Positions 51,455 to 60,984 of a DNA stretch of 64,000 nucleotides are shown here, in pieces. Source of the DNA: Ruminococcaceae bacterium P7. Its GTDB lineage: Bacteria; Bacillota; Clostridia; Oscillospirales; Acutalibacteraceae. The translations under genes were made by a program, and so were the position numbers. Where the stretch lies: positions 62,001 to 126,000 of the forward strand of contig FMUA01000004.1 of assembly GCA_900100595.1 (NCBI GenBank), read 5' to 3'. The first letter of the stretch is position 1; the number at the start of each line of letters is the position of its first letter. The notes under the pieces are model-generated. The model was not told the DNA's origin, made no database searches, and was given only the letters and a program-made list of their open reading frames with translations.

Positions 51455-51668
51455 AAAAACCTCCACAAAAACATACAATGAATCTATCCTAATTATATCA
51501 CTGCACAGGTGATTGTCAAGAGAAAGCTGCCGTTCACTGCGAAAAATACCGATGAGCTCATTTTTGTGACAAACGTTTTTTGTGATATTGACGCTGCATT
51601 TGTACGTTTCTCCTGATTGAAAATAATATTCGGAAGTTTTATAATGATTGAGAAGGAAAGGTGATTGG

Positions 51669-52501
51669 ATGAAATACATTCTGATGACCGTCGCGGCGTT
51701 AACTGTCGCGTTCGGACTCGGCTTTTTGGTGACGGGGCTGATACGCAGAAAAATAAAGCGCAAGCCGCCGATGTGGGCGCATATCCTGATTGCGATATGC
51801 ATAAGTCTGCTTGTGATCTGCGTTGGCAGCTTCGGGTATCTCAGCATTCATTATCCCGCGCAGGACGAGGCAGTTGCGGTGTTTTCCGATCAGAACGACG
51901 CTCAGACGTTTGAAATCGAGGGCGGGTATTTTGTTGACGGTCAGGGTGAGGACACTGCGCTGATTTTCTACCAAGGCGCAAAGGTAGACGCCGAAGCGTA
52001 TCTTCCGCTGATGAAGCGGCTCGCTGAAAACGGAGTCGACTGTTTCCTGCTGAAAACGCCGTTTGATATGCCGATTTTTGACAGCACGCCGCCGATAAAA
52101 TCATCGGTAAGTACGACTATGATACGTTCCTGCTCGGCGGTCATTCGATGGGCGGTTTGGTCGCGTCGGGCTATGCCGCTCAGCATTCTGACGCGGTTGA
52201 CGGCGTTGTGCTGTTAGCCGCCTATCCGACGGAAAAGATCAGCGATTCCGTCGGTCTGCTCTCCGTTTACGGTACCGACGACAAGGTGCTCGACCGCGGC
52301 GCGTATGAGAGCGCCAAACGGTATTTTCCCGACGGCTATACCGAGAAGATCATCAACGGCGGCAACCACGCGCAGTTCGGTAACTACGGCGCGCAAAGCG
52401 GCGACGGAGAAGCCACAATCACCGCGCAGGAACAGCAGACGCAGACCGTCTTTGCCATCATTCAATTCGCGGAAGAGATAAAGAAGGGATTTTGTTTTTG
52501 A
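51669..52501 (+). pseudogene. Membrane-anchored alpha/beta hydrolase, frameshifted
   Basis: ATG 51669 starts a protein with two N-terminal membrane segments (residues 3-22 and 38-58), then the hydrolase fold start (DTALIFYQGAKVDAEAYLPL). Near 52085 the frame is lost. The catalytic GGHSMGG nucleophile elbow and the late Asp/His motifs (GTDDKVLDR, GGNHAQFG) lie in another frame up to 52501. Restoring one base in AGCACGCC (52083-52090) joins them. A single-base deletion, or an assembly error, separates the halves. Confidence 0.85.
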
Positions 52502-52608
52502 GTAATACAGAAAAAACGACAGGCTCAGCGTACGCACGCGCTGAGCCTGTAAATGTATGGTGTTCAGTAATGCTTTTGCTATTTTTTCGTCTGTCGTCAG
52601 TTTAATGC

Positions 52609-53106
52609 TCACAGCTCCGTCACCTCCACCCACGCCTGATCCTCCGCCATTCTGCCATGCGTTTTGCGAATGATTTCAATGGGATCGTATACCGCAACGC
52701 CGATCGCGGTCAGGTACTCATGCAAGCCCGCGCGCGATTTCGGAATACACCGTTCCTCCAAAAAATCGCAGTAGTCCTGCCAGTCGGGATTATCCCGCAT
52801 GCCGAACGCAGTATAAAGCGGATTATCCGTGTGATTTTCAATGAGCACCGACTTGTCGGTTTCGTCGGCAAGAATCGTTGTGCACAGCGTGTCGCCGTGA
52901 TAAAACTTTAATTGCAGCAGCTTGTTCTGTTTGTGCGTATTTTGATATTCCTGCAGTGTTTGCTTTTTTCTGACGATAATATTCGCGCCGTCAAAGCATA
53001 GCTCAACCTCGCGGTTTTCTTCATCAATACCCAGCTGCTCAATCCAGCTGTTCGGAATGGTCACGCGGTAGGTTTTTCCATGAGAGGAAGCAGTGCCGCC
53101 GGGCAT
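52609..53106 (-). CDS. AbrB/MazE-like DNA-binding protein
   Basis: A 165-residue protein. Residues 8-48 are a SpoVT/AbrB swapped-hairpin domain (KTYRVTIPNSWIEQLGI, then REVELCFDGANIIVRKK). The rest is an unrecognised domain (DNPDWQDYCDFLEERCIPKS) that recurs in Clostridia AbrB proteins and may bind a partner toxin. No toxin gene is adjacent. A terminator-like stem CAGGCTCAGCG/CGCTGAGCCTG lies downstream at 52519-52550. Confidence 0.78.
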   Translation of the reverse strand: MPGGTASSHGKTYRVTIPNSWIEQLGIDEENREVELCFDGANIIVRKKQTLQEYQNTHKQNKLLQLKFYHGDTLCTTILADETDKSVLIENHTDNPLYTAFGMRDNPDWQDYCDFLEERCIPKSRAGLHEYLTAIGVAVYDPIEIIRKTHGRMAEDQAWVEVTEL

Positions 53107-53238
53107 GATTGTGTTTTTGATGCAAATCGTGTATGATTATTATAAAGCTGACGCACTATTGTACCTATGGTGTAAAACCGAATTAAAAAAATAAGCACAG
53201 CAATGTAATCACATGGTTACAAGGCTGTGCTTTTTGCG

Positions 53239-53460
53239 TTATTCTGAAACAAAAGTGGAATTATTTGTTCTGCCGACAAGATAATCAAGGCTGGTATCAT
53301 AAAAATCCGCCAGCTTAACTAACAAAGCAAGCGGAATCTCGCGTTCTCCTCTTTCGTACTTCGAATAGAGAGATTGATCACACAACAAAATATCCGCTAT
53401 TTTCTGCTGTGTTAAATCCTTATCCTCACGCATATCACGTATTCTAAGCTTCATATTCAT
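53239..53460 (-). CDS. Small XRE-family regulator
   Basis: About 73 residues starting at ATG 53460 or 53454. A complete Cro/CI helix-turn-helix fills it (KDLTQQKIADILLCDQSLYSKY). The stop is followed by a hairpin AGCACAGCC/GGCTGTGCT. It is typical of small element-borne or chromosomal regulators. The region 53461-53800 is AT-rich with no gene. Confidence 0.82.
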   Translation of the reverse strand: MNMKLRIRDMREDKDLTQQKIADILLCDQSLYSKYERGEREIPLALLVKLADFYDTSLDYLVGRTNNSTFVSE

Positions 53461-53800
53461 CACCGATGCAATTATACAGTAGTACAATCTGTCCTATTGA
53501 CAAATAGGACTAATAGTCCTAAAATCAACTTGGTGTGAATAATTGTGAGTGGAATCGGTTGCTGCCAAAACTGCTGGTTTGCCGGCTTTTTTTCGCAGAG
53601 TTCATAACTATACGAATGTATAATACCACAGAATTCCAGAAATTTCAACTAATTAATTATAAATATTTCAAAAAAATTATGTAAAAACATATACTTTTCA
53701 GCTTTTTTGTTTGTTGTAAGACATTCAATTGGATTAATTTTGCAACAAATAATTTGTAACAGCCGTCAATTCAGCCGTCGTAATAAATTAAGGAGGAACC

Positions 53801-54216
53801 ATGCCAAAGAAAGGTGAAAATATTTATAAAAGAAAAGACAATCGTTGGGAAGCAAGATATATTAAAGGATACTCACCGGAAGGAAAAATCAGATTCGGTT
53901 ATTGTTATGCTAAAACTTACAAGGAAGCAAAGGAAAAACTGCTTGCAGCAAAATCGAAAGGTACCGTTACTAACATTTCTGTAAATGTTAGTAAAATGAA
54001 CTTTTCGGATTGGTGTGAAGAATGGTTAACCGTCAATTCAAAGAAATTAAAAAGATCTACATTGATAAAGTACACATCTTCCATTAACAATCATATTAAG
54101 CCACTGCTTGGAAATAACGGCACTCAATTTCTTGACACATGTGTTATTTCAGCTTTTTCGGACTATCTGTTATACACAAAACACCTGTCGACTAAAACAG
54201 TTAAGGATAGCAAAGA
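53801..54216 (+). pseudogene. Tyrosine integrase, N-terminal half
   Basis: The frame from ATG 53801 (GGAGGAACC upstream) has the arm-binding domain (YKRKDNRWEARYIKGY) and most of the core-binding SAM-like domain (FSDWCEEWLTVNSKKLKRST). At about 54216 it runs into unrelated sequence. The catalytic domain is absent anywhere downstream. The joined frame continues for 20 meaningless codons. It is the scar of a lost integrative element. Confidence 0.85.
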
Positions 54217-54758
54217 GTGTGGTATACAAAGCTCAGTGAAATCGTTATTACACAGCAGACTCCTGCGCTGGATACGCTGATTCCGAACTTTACGCGTCAG
54301 CAGCTGGTGAACGGAAGGAATTTCTATTCCGGCACCGGAGAGTTTGCCACGGCAATCAACGATCCCCTGTCCGGTATTGATTCCTATACCACTTATTTTG
54401 TAAAGACAGAGGAAGTGGAGTTTGCCGAAAATACAATTACCAATCTTGACAAGCTAACGGTTCAGGATAAAGTCGAAAATATTTCCAAATCCTCCAAGCA
54501 GAACTCCAAATCAGTCAAGATCAAGGCAAAGATTTCTGATGACGACGCCGTTCTTCCCAGCGGCGAGTATACTGCGATTATTGAAGCTGAAAACCTCAGC
54601 GGCAACTCGATCATGGAATACAAAAACATAGTTGTTGATAATACTGCTCCTGTGATTACAGAGGTAAGAATCAAGACAAGAGGAACCAACGAGACCATTA
54701 ACGCTAACGGTATCTATACCGCGCAGCCGATCAACATAGAGATAAGCTATGACGACGG
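54217..54758 (+). pseudogene. Surface-protein fragment, Ig-like domains
   Basis: About 180 codons without a ribosome binding site, rich in Thr/Asn/Ser. DDAVLPSGEYTAIIEAENLSG and VDNTAPVITEVRIKTRGT mark bacterial Ig-like or cadherin-type surface domains. Both ends are cut: the 5' side joins the integrase fragment and the 3' side ends at leader repeat A copy 2. It belongs to a larger adhesin that is no longer whole here. Confidence 0.7.
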
Positions 54759-55015
54759 TAGGTAAGTAACAATTGAATATAAAGATAATCGTGCATTGAG
54801 CCGAGCAACGGGCAGTATGACTAGCACCAAATAGCCGGACGTCGCACAACAAGGCATTACTATGTCTGTTGAGCGATGTTCGGCTATTTTTATATGCTGG
54901 TTGTTACTCCGAAGCGGAGGAACAATGCATTTTTTCTTTTTCAGGGCAAGAGCTCCTCCATTCAGATTTGAAAAATCGAACACTCGAACATTTCAAATCG
55001 AACGGAGGAAGTATT
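54759..55015 (+). promoter_or_regulatory. Structured leader RNA, repeat A copy 2
   Basis: Same length as 24423-24679, with only a few substitutions and no indels. One substitution in the loop-proximal stem (C to T in TATGTCTG) turns a G-C pair into G-T and keeps the stem. A second (G to A in CCTCCATTC) creates one mismatch in the hairpin that buries the ribosome binding site, which may raise translation of this copy. The leader directly follows the truncated surface-protein frame. Confidence 0.75.
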
Positions 55016-55579
55016 TTGAAAATTGTTTATATTGAAGATGAAAACGGTGAGGTCTTTTCGGAGGATAAGAAAAGGCGATTCACAAGGCTGGTCGGCACAG
55101 AAGCCTACGAATACTTGAAAAGTGCCGAAGGAAAAAATAAGGTATTCTTTAAGACCGACACGGAGGAAGAATCCGGCGATCTTGTGTTAGTCGAAGTGCC
55201 TGATAATCAGAAAGCTTCTGTACGTTCATTTCTCAACCATGAATATTATGTGGGAAGTTTACAGAACGAATCCGGATATAAAACTATTTCTATTTGTGAG
55301 TTGGAAACCGATGACGCTGAACTCTCAGGTGAAGAAATGATAGCTGATGAAAGCGAAAGAACTGATTTAAAGGCAATGAACGCAATAAGTCGCGAAGAGT
55401 TATACAGAGCGGTTCGGTCGTTGTCTGTTGAGGAAAGGGAAATGATATTTCATTTGTACTTATCAAAACCGAGAATGACCGAGCGCAAATTGAGTGAAAA
55501 GCTCAATATGGAAAGATCAGAACTGCATCGGTGGAAAAAAGAGGTTCTTCTAAGGTTAAAAAAGCTTCTTGGCGATTAA
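55016..55579 (+). CDS. Sigma-like HTH protein behind leader copy 2
   Basis: A 187-residue protein starting at TTG 55016, 7 bases after GGAGG. The C-terminal 60 residues (SREELYRAVRSLSVEEREMI, then LSEKLNMERSELHRWKKEVL) resemble sigma region 4. The N-terminal part is acidic and unrelated to the protein behind leader copy 1. It is the variable gene of the A-ORF-B cassette. Confidence 0.68.
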   Translation: MKIVYIEDENGEVFSEDKKRRFTRLVGTEAYEYLKSAEGKNKVFFKTDTEEESGDLVLVEVPDNQKASVRSFLNHEYYVGSLQNESGYKTISICELETDDAELSGEEMIADESERTDLKAMNAISREELYRAVRSLSVEEREMIFHLYLSKPRMTERKLSEKLNMERSELHRWKKEVLLRLKKLLGD

Positions 55580-55709
55580 TGTGCGCCTCGCCCCGAGAAC
55601 CGCATTTGCACGAGGAATGAACTGCATATAATCAAACCAAAACAATTACAACGGCTGTGTCGTTATCCGCAACACAGCCGTTGTTTTCGTATTCTTCAGA
55701 TGACGAACG

Positions 55710-56261
55710 CTATTCAGTTTTAACGTACTTATCCAATACTTTCTCAAGTTTTTTGAAGTCACAGCAACGTTTAACAACCCTTAGATTTTTTTCAGGGGTT
55801 TGTGTCACAAGATCATAAATGCGTTGTGTCTTTCTTGAAATCAGGTCGCAATTGTCCCTGCACCAACGAATTTCATCAACCAATAGCCCTTTTCGATGCT
55901 TTAATTCGGAGGTGTCAGACGGATTGATTTTTAGATTGATTTTTTGCAGGAGTTTCTCATCAACCGGAATCATATTGTTGATGTTTAGAACACCAAGCAG
56001 TTTTGGTGCGCCATTCTTATCTTTCTTGCGCTCATCCACAATTTTAATAAAATCAGGCTGAGTCTTGCTATGATACTTTTCTTTCGGCGAACTAAGCGGA
56101 ATACAGTATTTGCACCCGTTTACCAACACAACGATTCCTAAGAACGGTCTAATTGATTTTCCCACCTGCGGTGAAACAGAAAGAACATGATCATCGACGC
56201 TCGCGAGATTTCTTATGTATTTCATGTCAACTGTGTATAAATGCAGCTCATACGGCTTCAC
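55710..56261 (-). CDS. toxN: ToxN/AbiQ-family endoribonuclease toxin
   Basis: A 183-residue protein starting at GTG 56261 after GGAGGT. FLGIVVLVNGCKYCIPLSSP, then PDFIKIVDE, then LGVLNINNMIPV are the signature of type III toxins ToxN/AbiQ. The Ser/Thr/Lys active site of the family lies around the PLSSPK region. It cuts RNA and is held in check by a repeat-containing RNA antitoxin encoded just upstream. In other bacteria the system blocks phage and stabilises plasmids. Confidence 0.88.
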   Translation of the reverse strand: MKPYELHLYTVDMKYIRNLASVDDHVLSVSPQVGKSIRPFLGIVVLVNGCKYCIPLSSPKEKYHSKTQPDFIKIVDERKKDKNGAPKLLGVLNINNMIPVDEKLLQKINLKINPSDTSELKHRKGLLVDEIRWCRDNCDLISRKTQRIYDLVTQTPEKNLRVVKRCCDFKKLEKVLDKYVKTE

Positions 56262-56290
56262 TCTATTACCTCCTGTTTCCCAAAATCAAA

Positions 56291-56460
56291 GGCTGTGTCA
56301 TCCTATGACAACACAGCCGACGGTTCCTTATTTGCGTGGTAGGGCTCCCACCTTTAACAACTCCCAATTATTTATGGTAGGGCTCCCATCTTTAACAACT
56401 CACAATTATTTTATACGGTAGTGATCCCGTCTTTTAGATAGCTCCCATTTTTGCTCGGCA
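56291..56460 (-). ncRNA. toxI: ToxI antitoxin RNA repeats and attenuator
   Basis: Upstream of toxN (minus strand) lie tandem repeats of about 38-41 bases with core GTTAAAGRTGGGAGCCCTACC, at 56338-56375 and 56376-56416, plus a degenerate third unit to about 56455. Between repeats and gene stands a hairpin GGCTGTGT/ACACAGCC (56291-56318), the usual leaky terminator that sets the antitoxin:toxin ratio. Repeat size and order fit type III systems. Confidence 0.85.
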
Positions 56461-56685
56461 AGGAAAACCGAAAACAAGTATTCACTTGATACTGTTATTA
56501 TAACCGTTTCCGGCGAATATGTCAATGGTTTAAGAAATATTTTCAATTTGTTGTTATTAACGCCTGATGTACGAAATATATGAAGTAACAGTAAAATCAT
56601 CCTACGGATTTGGAACATATTACAAAGTTTTAAGAAAATCGAAAAAAGTTTGAACAATGCCCAAAATTTTTCAGCAATACAAAAG

Positions 56686-57040
56686 TAGAGGGGTAAAATT
56701 GCTCCTCTATCAAACACACAACTACAGCACCTTGAAAATTGAATATCAGCATATCCTTTACGTTCCTTCTGCTGCCGGTAATACGGCAAGCTACGAAAGC
56801 AGGGCTACGGCGGGCATCTGTTCGCCGCAGCCTGTTAGTCTTTGACGTCACGGCGCATCCGTGACGAGCGATGACAGGCAGAAGAAATAATGATACTTGC
56901 GTCCCGTCCCAAGTCGAGCGAGAAAAAACCGTCACAACTAAGGAGGGCGCCCGCGGGAGATCCCGGCGGTGGTGAGATTCCAATGAGGCTAAAGGCATAG
57001 CCGGAGGATATGTTCCCTTGCTTGGGGATATTGAGGATAA
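56686..57040 (+). repeat. Repeat B copy 2, probable structured RNA
   Basis: About 355 bases nearly identical to 25280-25631. The opening hairpin keeps its TAGAGG/CCTCTA stem with a different loop. The internal stem at 56846-56853/56859-56866 is perfect (CGTCACGG/CCGTGACG). Identity ends at GAGGATAA, where the two copies continue into different sequence. The region 56461-56685 holds no gene. Confidence 0.65.
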
Positions 57041-57185
57041 GGTCATTGATAAACAAATCCATAAAAAGGATGAATCGGCAGACTGCTACATCACCGAGGA
57101 CAGGGATTTGCTCACGCTTATCACCTGCGTATCGAACGGACGCGGCGGTTTTGACCGGTTCTATTTGATTTCAGAAAGGAAATGA
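57039..57185 (+). pseudogene. Sortase-like C-terminal fragment
   Basis: An open frame without a start continues out of repeat B. DRDLLTLITC contains the TLxTC sortase active-site cysteine motif, and an Arg lies 10 residues later in FDRFYLISER as in sortases. The stop overlaps the next gene's ATG (ATGA). So it is probably the tail of a sortase gene whose front was replaced by repeat B. Confidence 0.5.
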
Positions 57186-57502
57186 ACATGAAACATTTTT
57201 ATCTCTGTGTGGACAGAATCAGCGGAAGCGGAGTAGCAATCGTGGAGGGCAGCGAGCCTTATGAACTGAGCTTCTTTTTTGACGACGGTGAAATCAGCAG
57301 CATTACATGTAATTGCTTCTGCTCGTACCACTGCAAGCATGAATTCGCTATGCTTCTGCAGCTGCGCGAAACGCTGAGGATGATAGAGGAGCTGTATGAC
57401 GACGAATTTGAAGCAACCAATTACTTTGCCGCTATCAGCAAGTCCGCTCTGCTGACATACGCGACGGACAGAAAAGAAAAAGGCAGTATTGTATTGGAAT
57501 GA
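57182..57502 (+). CDS. SWIM-type zinc-finger protein
   Basis: A 106-residue protein starting at ATG 57182 (coupled to the upstream stop) or 57188. ITCNCFCSYHCKHEFAML is the CxCx-n-CxH SWIM zinc finger, a nucleic-acid or protein interaction module. The remaining residues are acidic and helical. Present in this context on Clostridia elements; role unknown. Confidence 0.72.
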   Translation: MNMKHFYLCVDRISGSGVAIVEGSEPYELSFFFDDGEISSITCNCFCSYHCKHEFAMLLQLRETLRMIEELYDDEFEATNYFAAISKSALLTYATDRKEKGSIVLE

Positions 57503-57524
57503 AACAGTTTTGGGAGGGAGCGTT

Positions 57525-57728
57525 ATGTCAAAAAAATCTGTAGCAACAATTATTTGCCCGTATTGTAACAAAAAACTTGATATCAATATCTGGGAGTCAG
57601 TTAATGTGGATTTGAACCCGGAGGAGAAAGAAAAAATATTCGGTGGACATTTTTTTGATTTTACTTGTAAGCACTGCCGCAAGATAATTCACGGGCTGTT
57701 CTCGTGCTTATATCATGGAGATACTTCT
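57525..57728 (+). pseudogene. CpXC-domain protein, truncated
   Basis: ATG 57525 after GGAGGG starts a CpXC zinc domain: ICPYCNKKLDINIWESVNV and TCKHCRKIIHG. The normal protein continues for over 100 residues. Here it runs directly into the start of the secreted LRR protein at 57729, giving an artificial 236-codon frame. The fusion marks the right boundary of the rearranged region. Confidence 0.7.
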
Positions 57729-58401
57729 ATGAGAAAAGGATTTCGGAAAGCAGCGGCGCTTTTTTCGGCGCTTGTTATGTCGCTCGGAACGGCTTCCGCT
57801 GTGTCGGCTGACGTTTTTGCAGCGGAGAGCGCTGTCAATGGGGATGTCGCCGGTGCGTTTGAGGAAGAGCAGGTCACGGGAGACTGCACATGGACTCTCG
57901 ATAACGGCGTGCTCACCGTCAGCGGAAACGGCGCCATGGCTGATTATGACTGGGACGACGCCGCTCCGTGGGTGAGCGAGGACGTAAGAAAGATCGTCGT
58001 TGAGCAGGGCGTCACCGTGATCGGAAGTCACGCGTTCTATGGCTGCAGCAGTGACGAGATCATCGCTGCCGACAGCGTTGCCGAGATCAGAGATTATGCC
58101 TTCGCGTTTACGGATATTAGCGGAATCGACCTGCCGCAAAGCGTCGCGTCGATCGGGAAAAACGCCTTTTGTTCCGACGGACAACGCCCGGATCGGTGAC
58201 GTCAACTATGACGGAACCATCTCCGTAGCAGACGTCACCGAGATCCAAAAGCACATCGCGGAGCTGGATGCGTTCACCGACGCGCAGCTCGATGCGGCGG
58301 ACACAAACGGCGACGGCGTGACGGATATTTCCGACGCGACCCGGCTGCAGGAATACATCGCGGAATATCCCGTTATATTGGGTCGTCAGACGGATGACTG
58401 A
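57729..58401 (+). pseudogene. Secreted LRR-dockerin protein, frameshifted
   Basis: ATG 57729 starts a signal peptide (FRKAAALFSALVMSLGTASA), then a BspA-type leucine-rich stretch (GVTVIGSHAFYGCSSDEI, then VASIGKNAF). The frame ends at 58199, but a dockerin continues in the next frame to 58401 (VNYDGTISVADVTEIQKHIA and DTNGDGVTDISDATRLQEYI). Removing one T from the TTTT run at 58167-58170 would join them. Either a recent mutation or a homopolymer error. Confidence 0.82.
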
Positions 58402-58479
58402 CCGATCAAAGCACAGAAAAAAAGAACGGCTGCCCTGTCTTTGTTGACAGGACTGCCGTTTATTTTTTATGATGACGTG

Positions 58480-60609
58480 TTACCCTTTGACCTCGAGAAG
58501 CGCCGTGCCTGCGCTGATCTTACCTCCGCTCAGGAGCGGCTTGACCTCGCTGTAATCATCGGTGTTGCAGACGATCATCGGCGTCGTCAGCAGATAGCCC
58601 TCCGCCTTGATCGCGTCCATATCAAAGCTGATCAGCAGATCGCCCTTTTTGACGGGCTGATCCTGCTCCACGTGCACCGTAAAGTGCTTGCCGTTGAGCT
58701 GCACCGTGTTGATGCCGATGTGCAGGAGCAGCTCGGTACCGTCGTCGGTGATGATGCCGATGGCGTGCCGGGTGTCAAAGACGTTGTCCACCGTGCCGTC
58801 CGCAGGACAGTACAGCTTGCCCTCGTCGGGCTCGACCGCGACGCCCTCTCCCAGAATACATTCTGCGAACGCCTCGTCCTCCACGTCCTCCATCGGTACG
58901 ACCGTGCCGTTCATATGCGCGTACAGGGTCGCGTCCTTTTGCTTCTCTGCGGGAGCGGAAGCGGCTTTTTCTTCTGCGGGAGCTTCGGCGACCTCAGCCT
59001 CCATGACGCGCGCGGCTTCGGGCGTGTCCATGAAATCCTCGAGATTCGACTTGATCACGGAGACCTGCGGGCCGTAGATGACCTGAACGCCGTTGCCCTT
59101 ATGAATGACGCCCGAAGCGCCCGACTGTTTGAGCTTGGCGTCATTGACCTTTGCCGCGTCGATGACGGTGACGCGCAGACGTGTCGCGCAGCAGTCCACG
59201 TCGGAGAGGTTGTCCTTGCCGCCGAGACCCTGCAGAATGAGCGCGGAAACGGGGTCGGAGAAGCCGCCCGCAGCACCGCCGCTTTTTTTCTTGTTGAAGT
59301 CGGAGCGCGTAAAGAGCTTCGGCTCGACGTTGTCAGGCTCACGTCCGGGCGTCTGGATGTTGAACTTCCTAATCATCAGGTAGAACGTGAAGAAGTAGAG
59401 GAAGAAATAACCGACGCCGATGACGGGAACCCAGATCCAGCTCGTTTTCTCGTTGCCCTGCAGAACGCCGAACAGCACCAGATCGATCAGACCGCCCGAG
59501 AAGGTCATGCCGACGCCGACGTTGAGAATGTGCATCAGCATATAGGACAGACCCGCATAGACGCAGTGTACCGCGTACATACCCGGAGCGAGGAACAGGA
59601 AGGTGAACTCAAGCGGTTCGGTGATACCCGTGATCATGCTGGTCAGCGCGGCGGACAGCAGCAGGCTGCCGACGAGTTTGCGCTTTTCGGGACGCGCCGT
59701 GCGGTACATCGCAAGCGCGGCACCCGGCAGACCGAATATCATGAACGGGAATTTGCCCGACATAAAGCGAGTCGCGGAAACGGAGAAGTGGGTGACATTG
59801 TCGCTCGCAAGCTCCGCAAAGAAGATATTCTGTGCGCCCTGAACTGTCACGCCGTTGACGACCATTTCACCGCCCATCGCTGTCTGCCAGAAGGGCATGT
59901 AGAATACATGGTGCAGACCGAACGGAATCAGCGCGCGCTCGATCACGCCGTAGACCCAGGTGCCGGCGTAGCCCGATTTGAGAACCAGTCCGCCCAGCGC
60001 GGTAATACCCGCCTGTACGAACGGCCAGAGGTAGAACATGCCGACGCCGACGAGCAGATAGACGGCGGTGCTGATGATGGGAACAAAGCGGGTGCCTCCG
60101 AAGAATGAGAGCACCTGCGGCAGCTGTATCTTATAGAAGCGGTTATGGAGCGCCGCTACGCCCAGACCGACGATGATACCGCCGAACACGCCCATTTGCA
60201 GCGTCGTAATACCCAGCACGGTAGTGGTGGTGTTAGGCGCCATGGAATCAACGCCGCCGTGGGCTTCGATCATGGAGTAAATCGAGACGTTCATGACCAG
60301 ATAGGAGATCGCGCCCGACAGAGCGGCGACCGCTTTTTCCTTCTTCGCCATGCCGATTGCGACGCCCATCGCGAACAGCAGGGGCAGGTTGCTGAACACG
60401 GCGCTGCCGCACTGCGCCATCAGATTAAAAATGGCATAGGGGACGGTACCCTCATGGATCGCGCCGTCAAGCCCGTAGGTCTGGAGCATGACGGGGTTCG
60501 TGAGCGAGCTGCCGATACCCAGCAGCAGACCCGCGATGGGCAGCAGCGCGATGGGCAGCATGAACGACCTGCCGACCCGCTGCAGGACGCCGAAGATTTT
60601 GTCTTTCAT
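58480..60609 (-). CDS. ptsG: Glucose-type PTS permease, EIICBA fusion
   Basis: A 709-residue sugar transporter. EIIC (residues 1-390) has about ten membrane segments. The EIIB domain shows VDCCATRLRV with the phosphocysteine near residue 473. A flexible Ala/Pro linker follows, then EIIA with LLHIGINT and the phosphohistidine near residue 630. It imports and phosphorylates glucose (or a related sugar) using EI and HPr, which are not in this window. GGAGGG precedes the start. No antiterminator gene is adjacent. Confidence 0.93.
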   Translation of the reverse strand: MKDKIFGVLQRVGRSFMLPIALLPIAGLLLGIGSSLTNPVMLQTYGLDGAIHEGTVPYAIFNLMAQCGSAVFSNLPLLFAMGVAIGMAKKEKAVAALSGAISYLVMNVSIYSMIEAHGGVDSMAPNTTTTVLGITTLQMGVFGGIIVGLGVAALHNRFYKIQLPQVLSFFGGTRFVPIISTAVYLLVGVGMFYLWPFVQAGITALGGLVLKSGYAGTWVYGVIERALIPFGLHHVFYMPFWQTAMGGEMVVNGVTVQGAQNIFFAELASDNVTHFSVSATRFMSGKFPFMIFGLPGAALAMYRTARPEKRKLVGSLLLSAALTSMITGITEPLEFTFLFLAPGMYAVHCVYAGLSYMLMHILNVGVGMTFSGGLIDLVLFGVLQGNEKTSWIWVPVIGVGYFFLYFFTFYLMIRKFNIQTPGREPDNVEPKLFTRSDFNKKKSGGAAGGFSDPVSALILQGLGGKDNLSDVDCCATRLRVTVIDAAKVNDAKLKQSGASGVIHKGNGVQVIYGPQVSVIKSNLEDFMDTPEAARVMEAEVAEAPAEEKAASAPAEKQKDATLYAHMNGTVVPMEDVEDEAFAECILGEGVAVEPDEGKLYCPADGTVDNVFDTRHAIGIITDDGTELLLHIGINTVQLNGKHFTVHVEQDQPVKKGDLLISFDMDAIKAEGYLLTTPMIVCNTDDYSEVKPLLSGGKISAGTALLEVKG

Positions 60610-60902
60610 TTGATGATCCCTCCTGTTTCGTGACGATGCGCTCCAACGCCGGCTTGGCTGTATAAACGGGCGTTAATTGGCATATCACCATATAATTTAA
60701 ATTCAATATTAACATCTTTTGTCAAACATTGCAAGTTTTTCCGGCGGTTTTCCGAAGCTTTTCACTTTCAGCCAATCCTCCTCATTCATTTATGGACAAA
60801 ATGACAATGATCTGTGATCGTGAAAGCGATGCAACGGATTTCCTTTTGTTATTTTGCCCAAATAACTATTCTGAAATTGTAGATGTTCAACAATTATTAT
60901 GT

Positions 60903-60931
60903 TTGAAAAAGCCATTGCTTTCCTGTATAAT
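60903..60931 (+). promoter_or_regulatory. Promoter of the dockerin-protein gene
   Basis: TTGAAA (60903-60908), a 17-base spacer and TATAAT (60926-60931), 54 bases before ATG 60985. The rest of 60610-60902 is the gene-free divergent region shared with ptsG. Confidence 0.8.
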
Positions 60932-60984
60932 AAGAGTGCTGCAGAAGGATGGCAGCGCAATAACAATCATTATGGAGGAGCAAC

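Noticed and set aside
56336..56455. CRISPR array
   Set aside because: Only 2-3 units with no unique spacers, followed by a ToxN gene; this is a ToxI repeat region.
58441..60108. 555-codon plus-strand open frame opposite the PTS gene
   Set aside because: It is antisense to a perfect EIICBA gene, rich in His/Arg/Val as expected of a mirror of GC-rich codons, and has no ribosome binding site.
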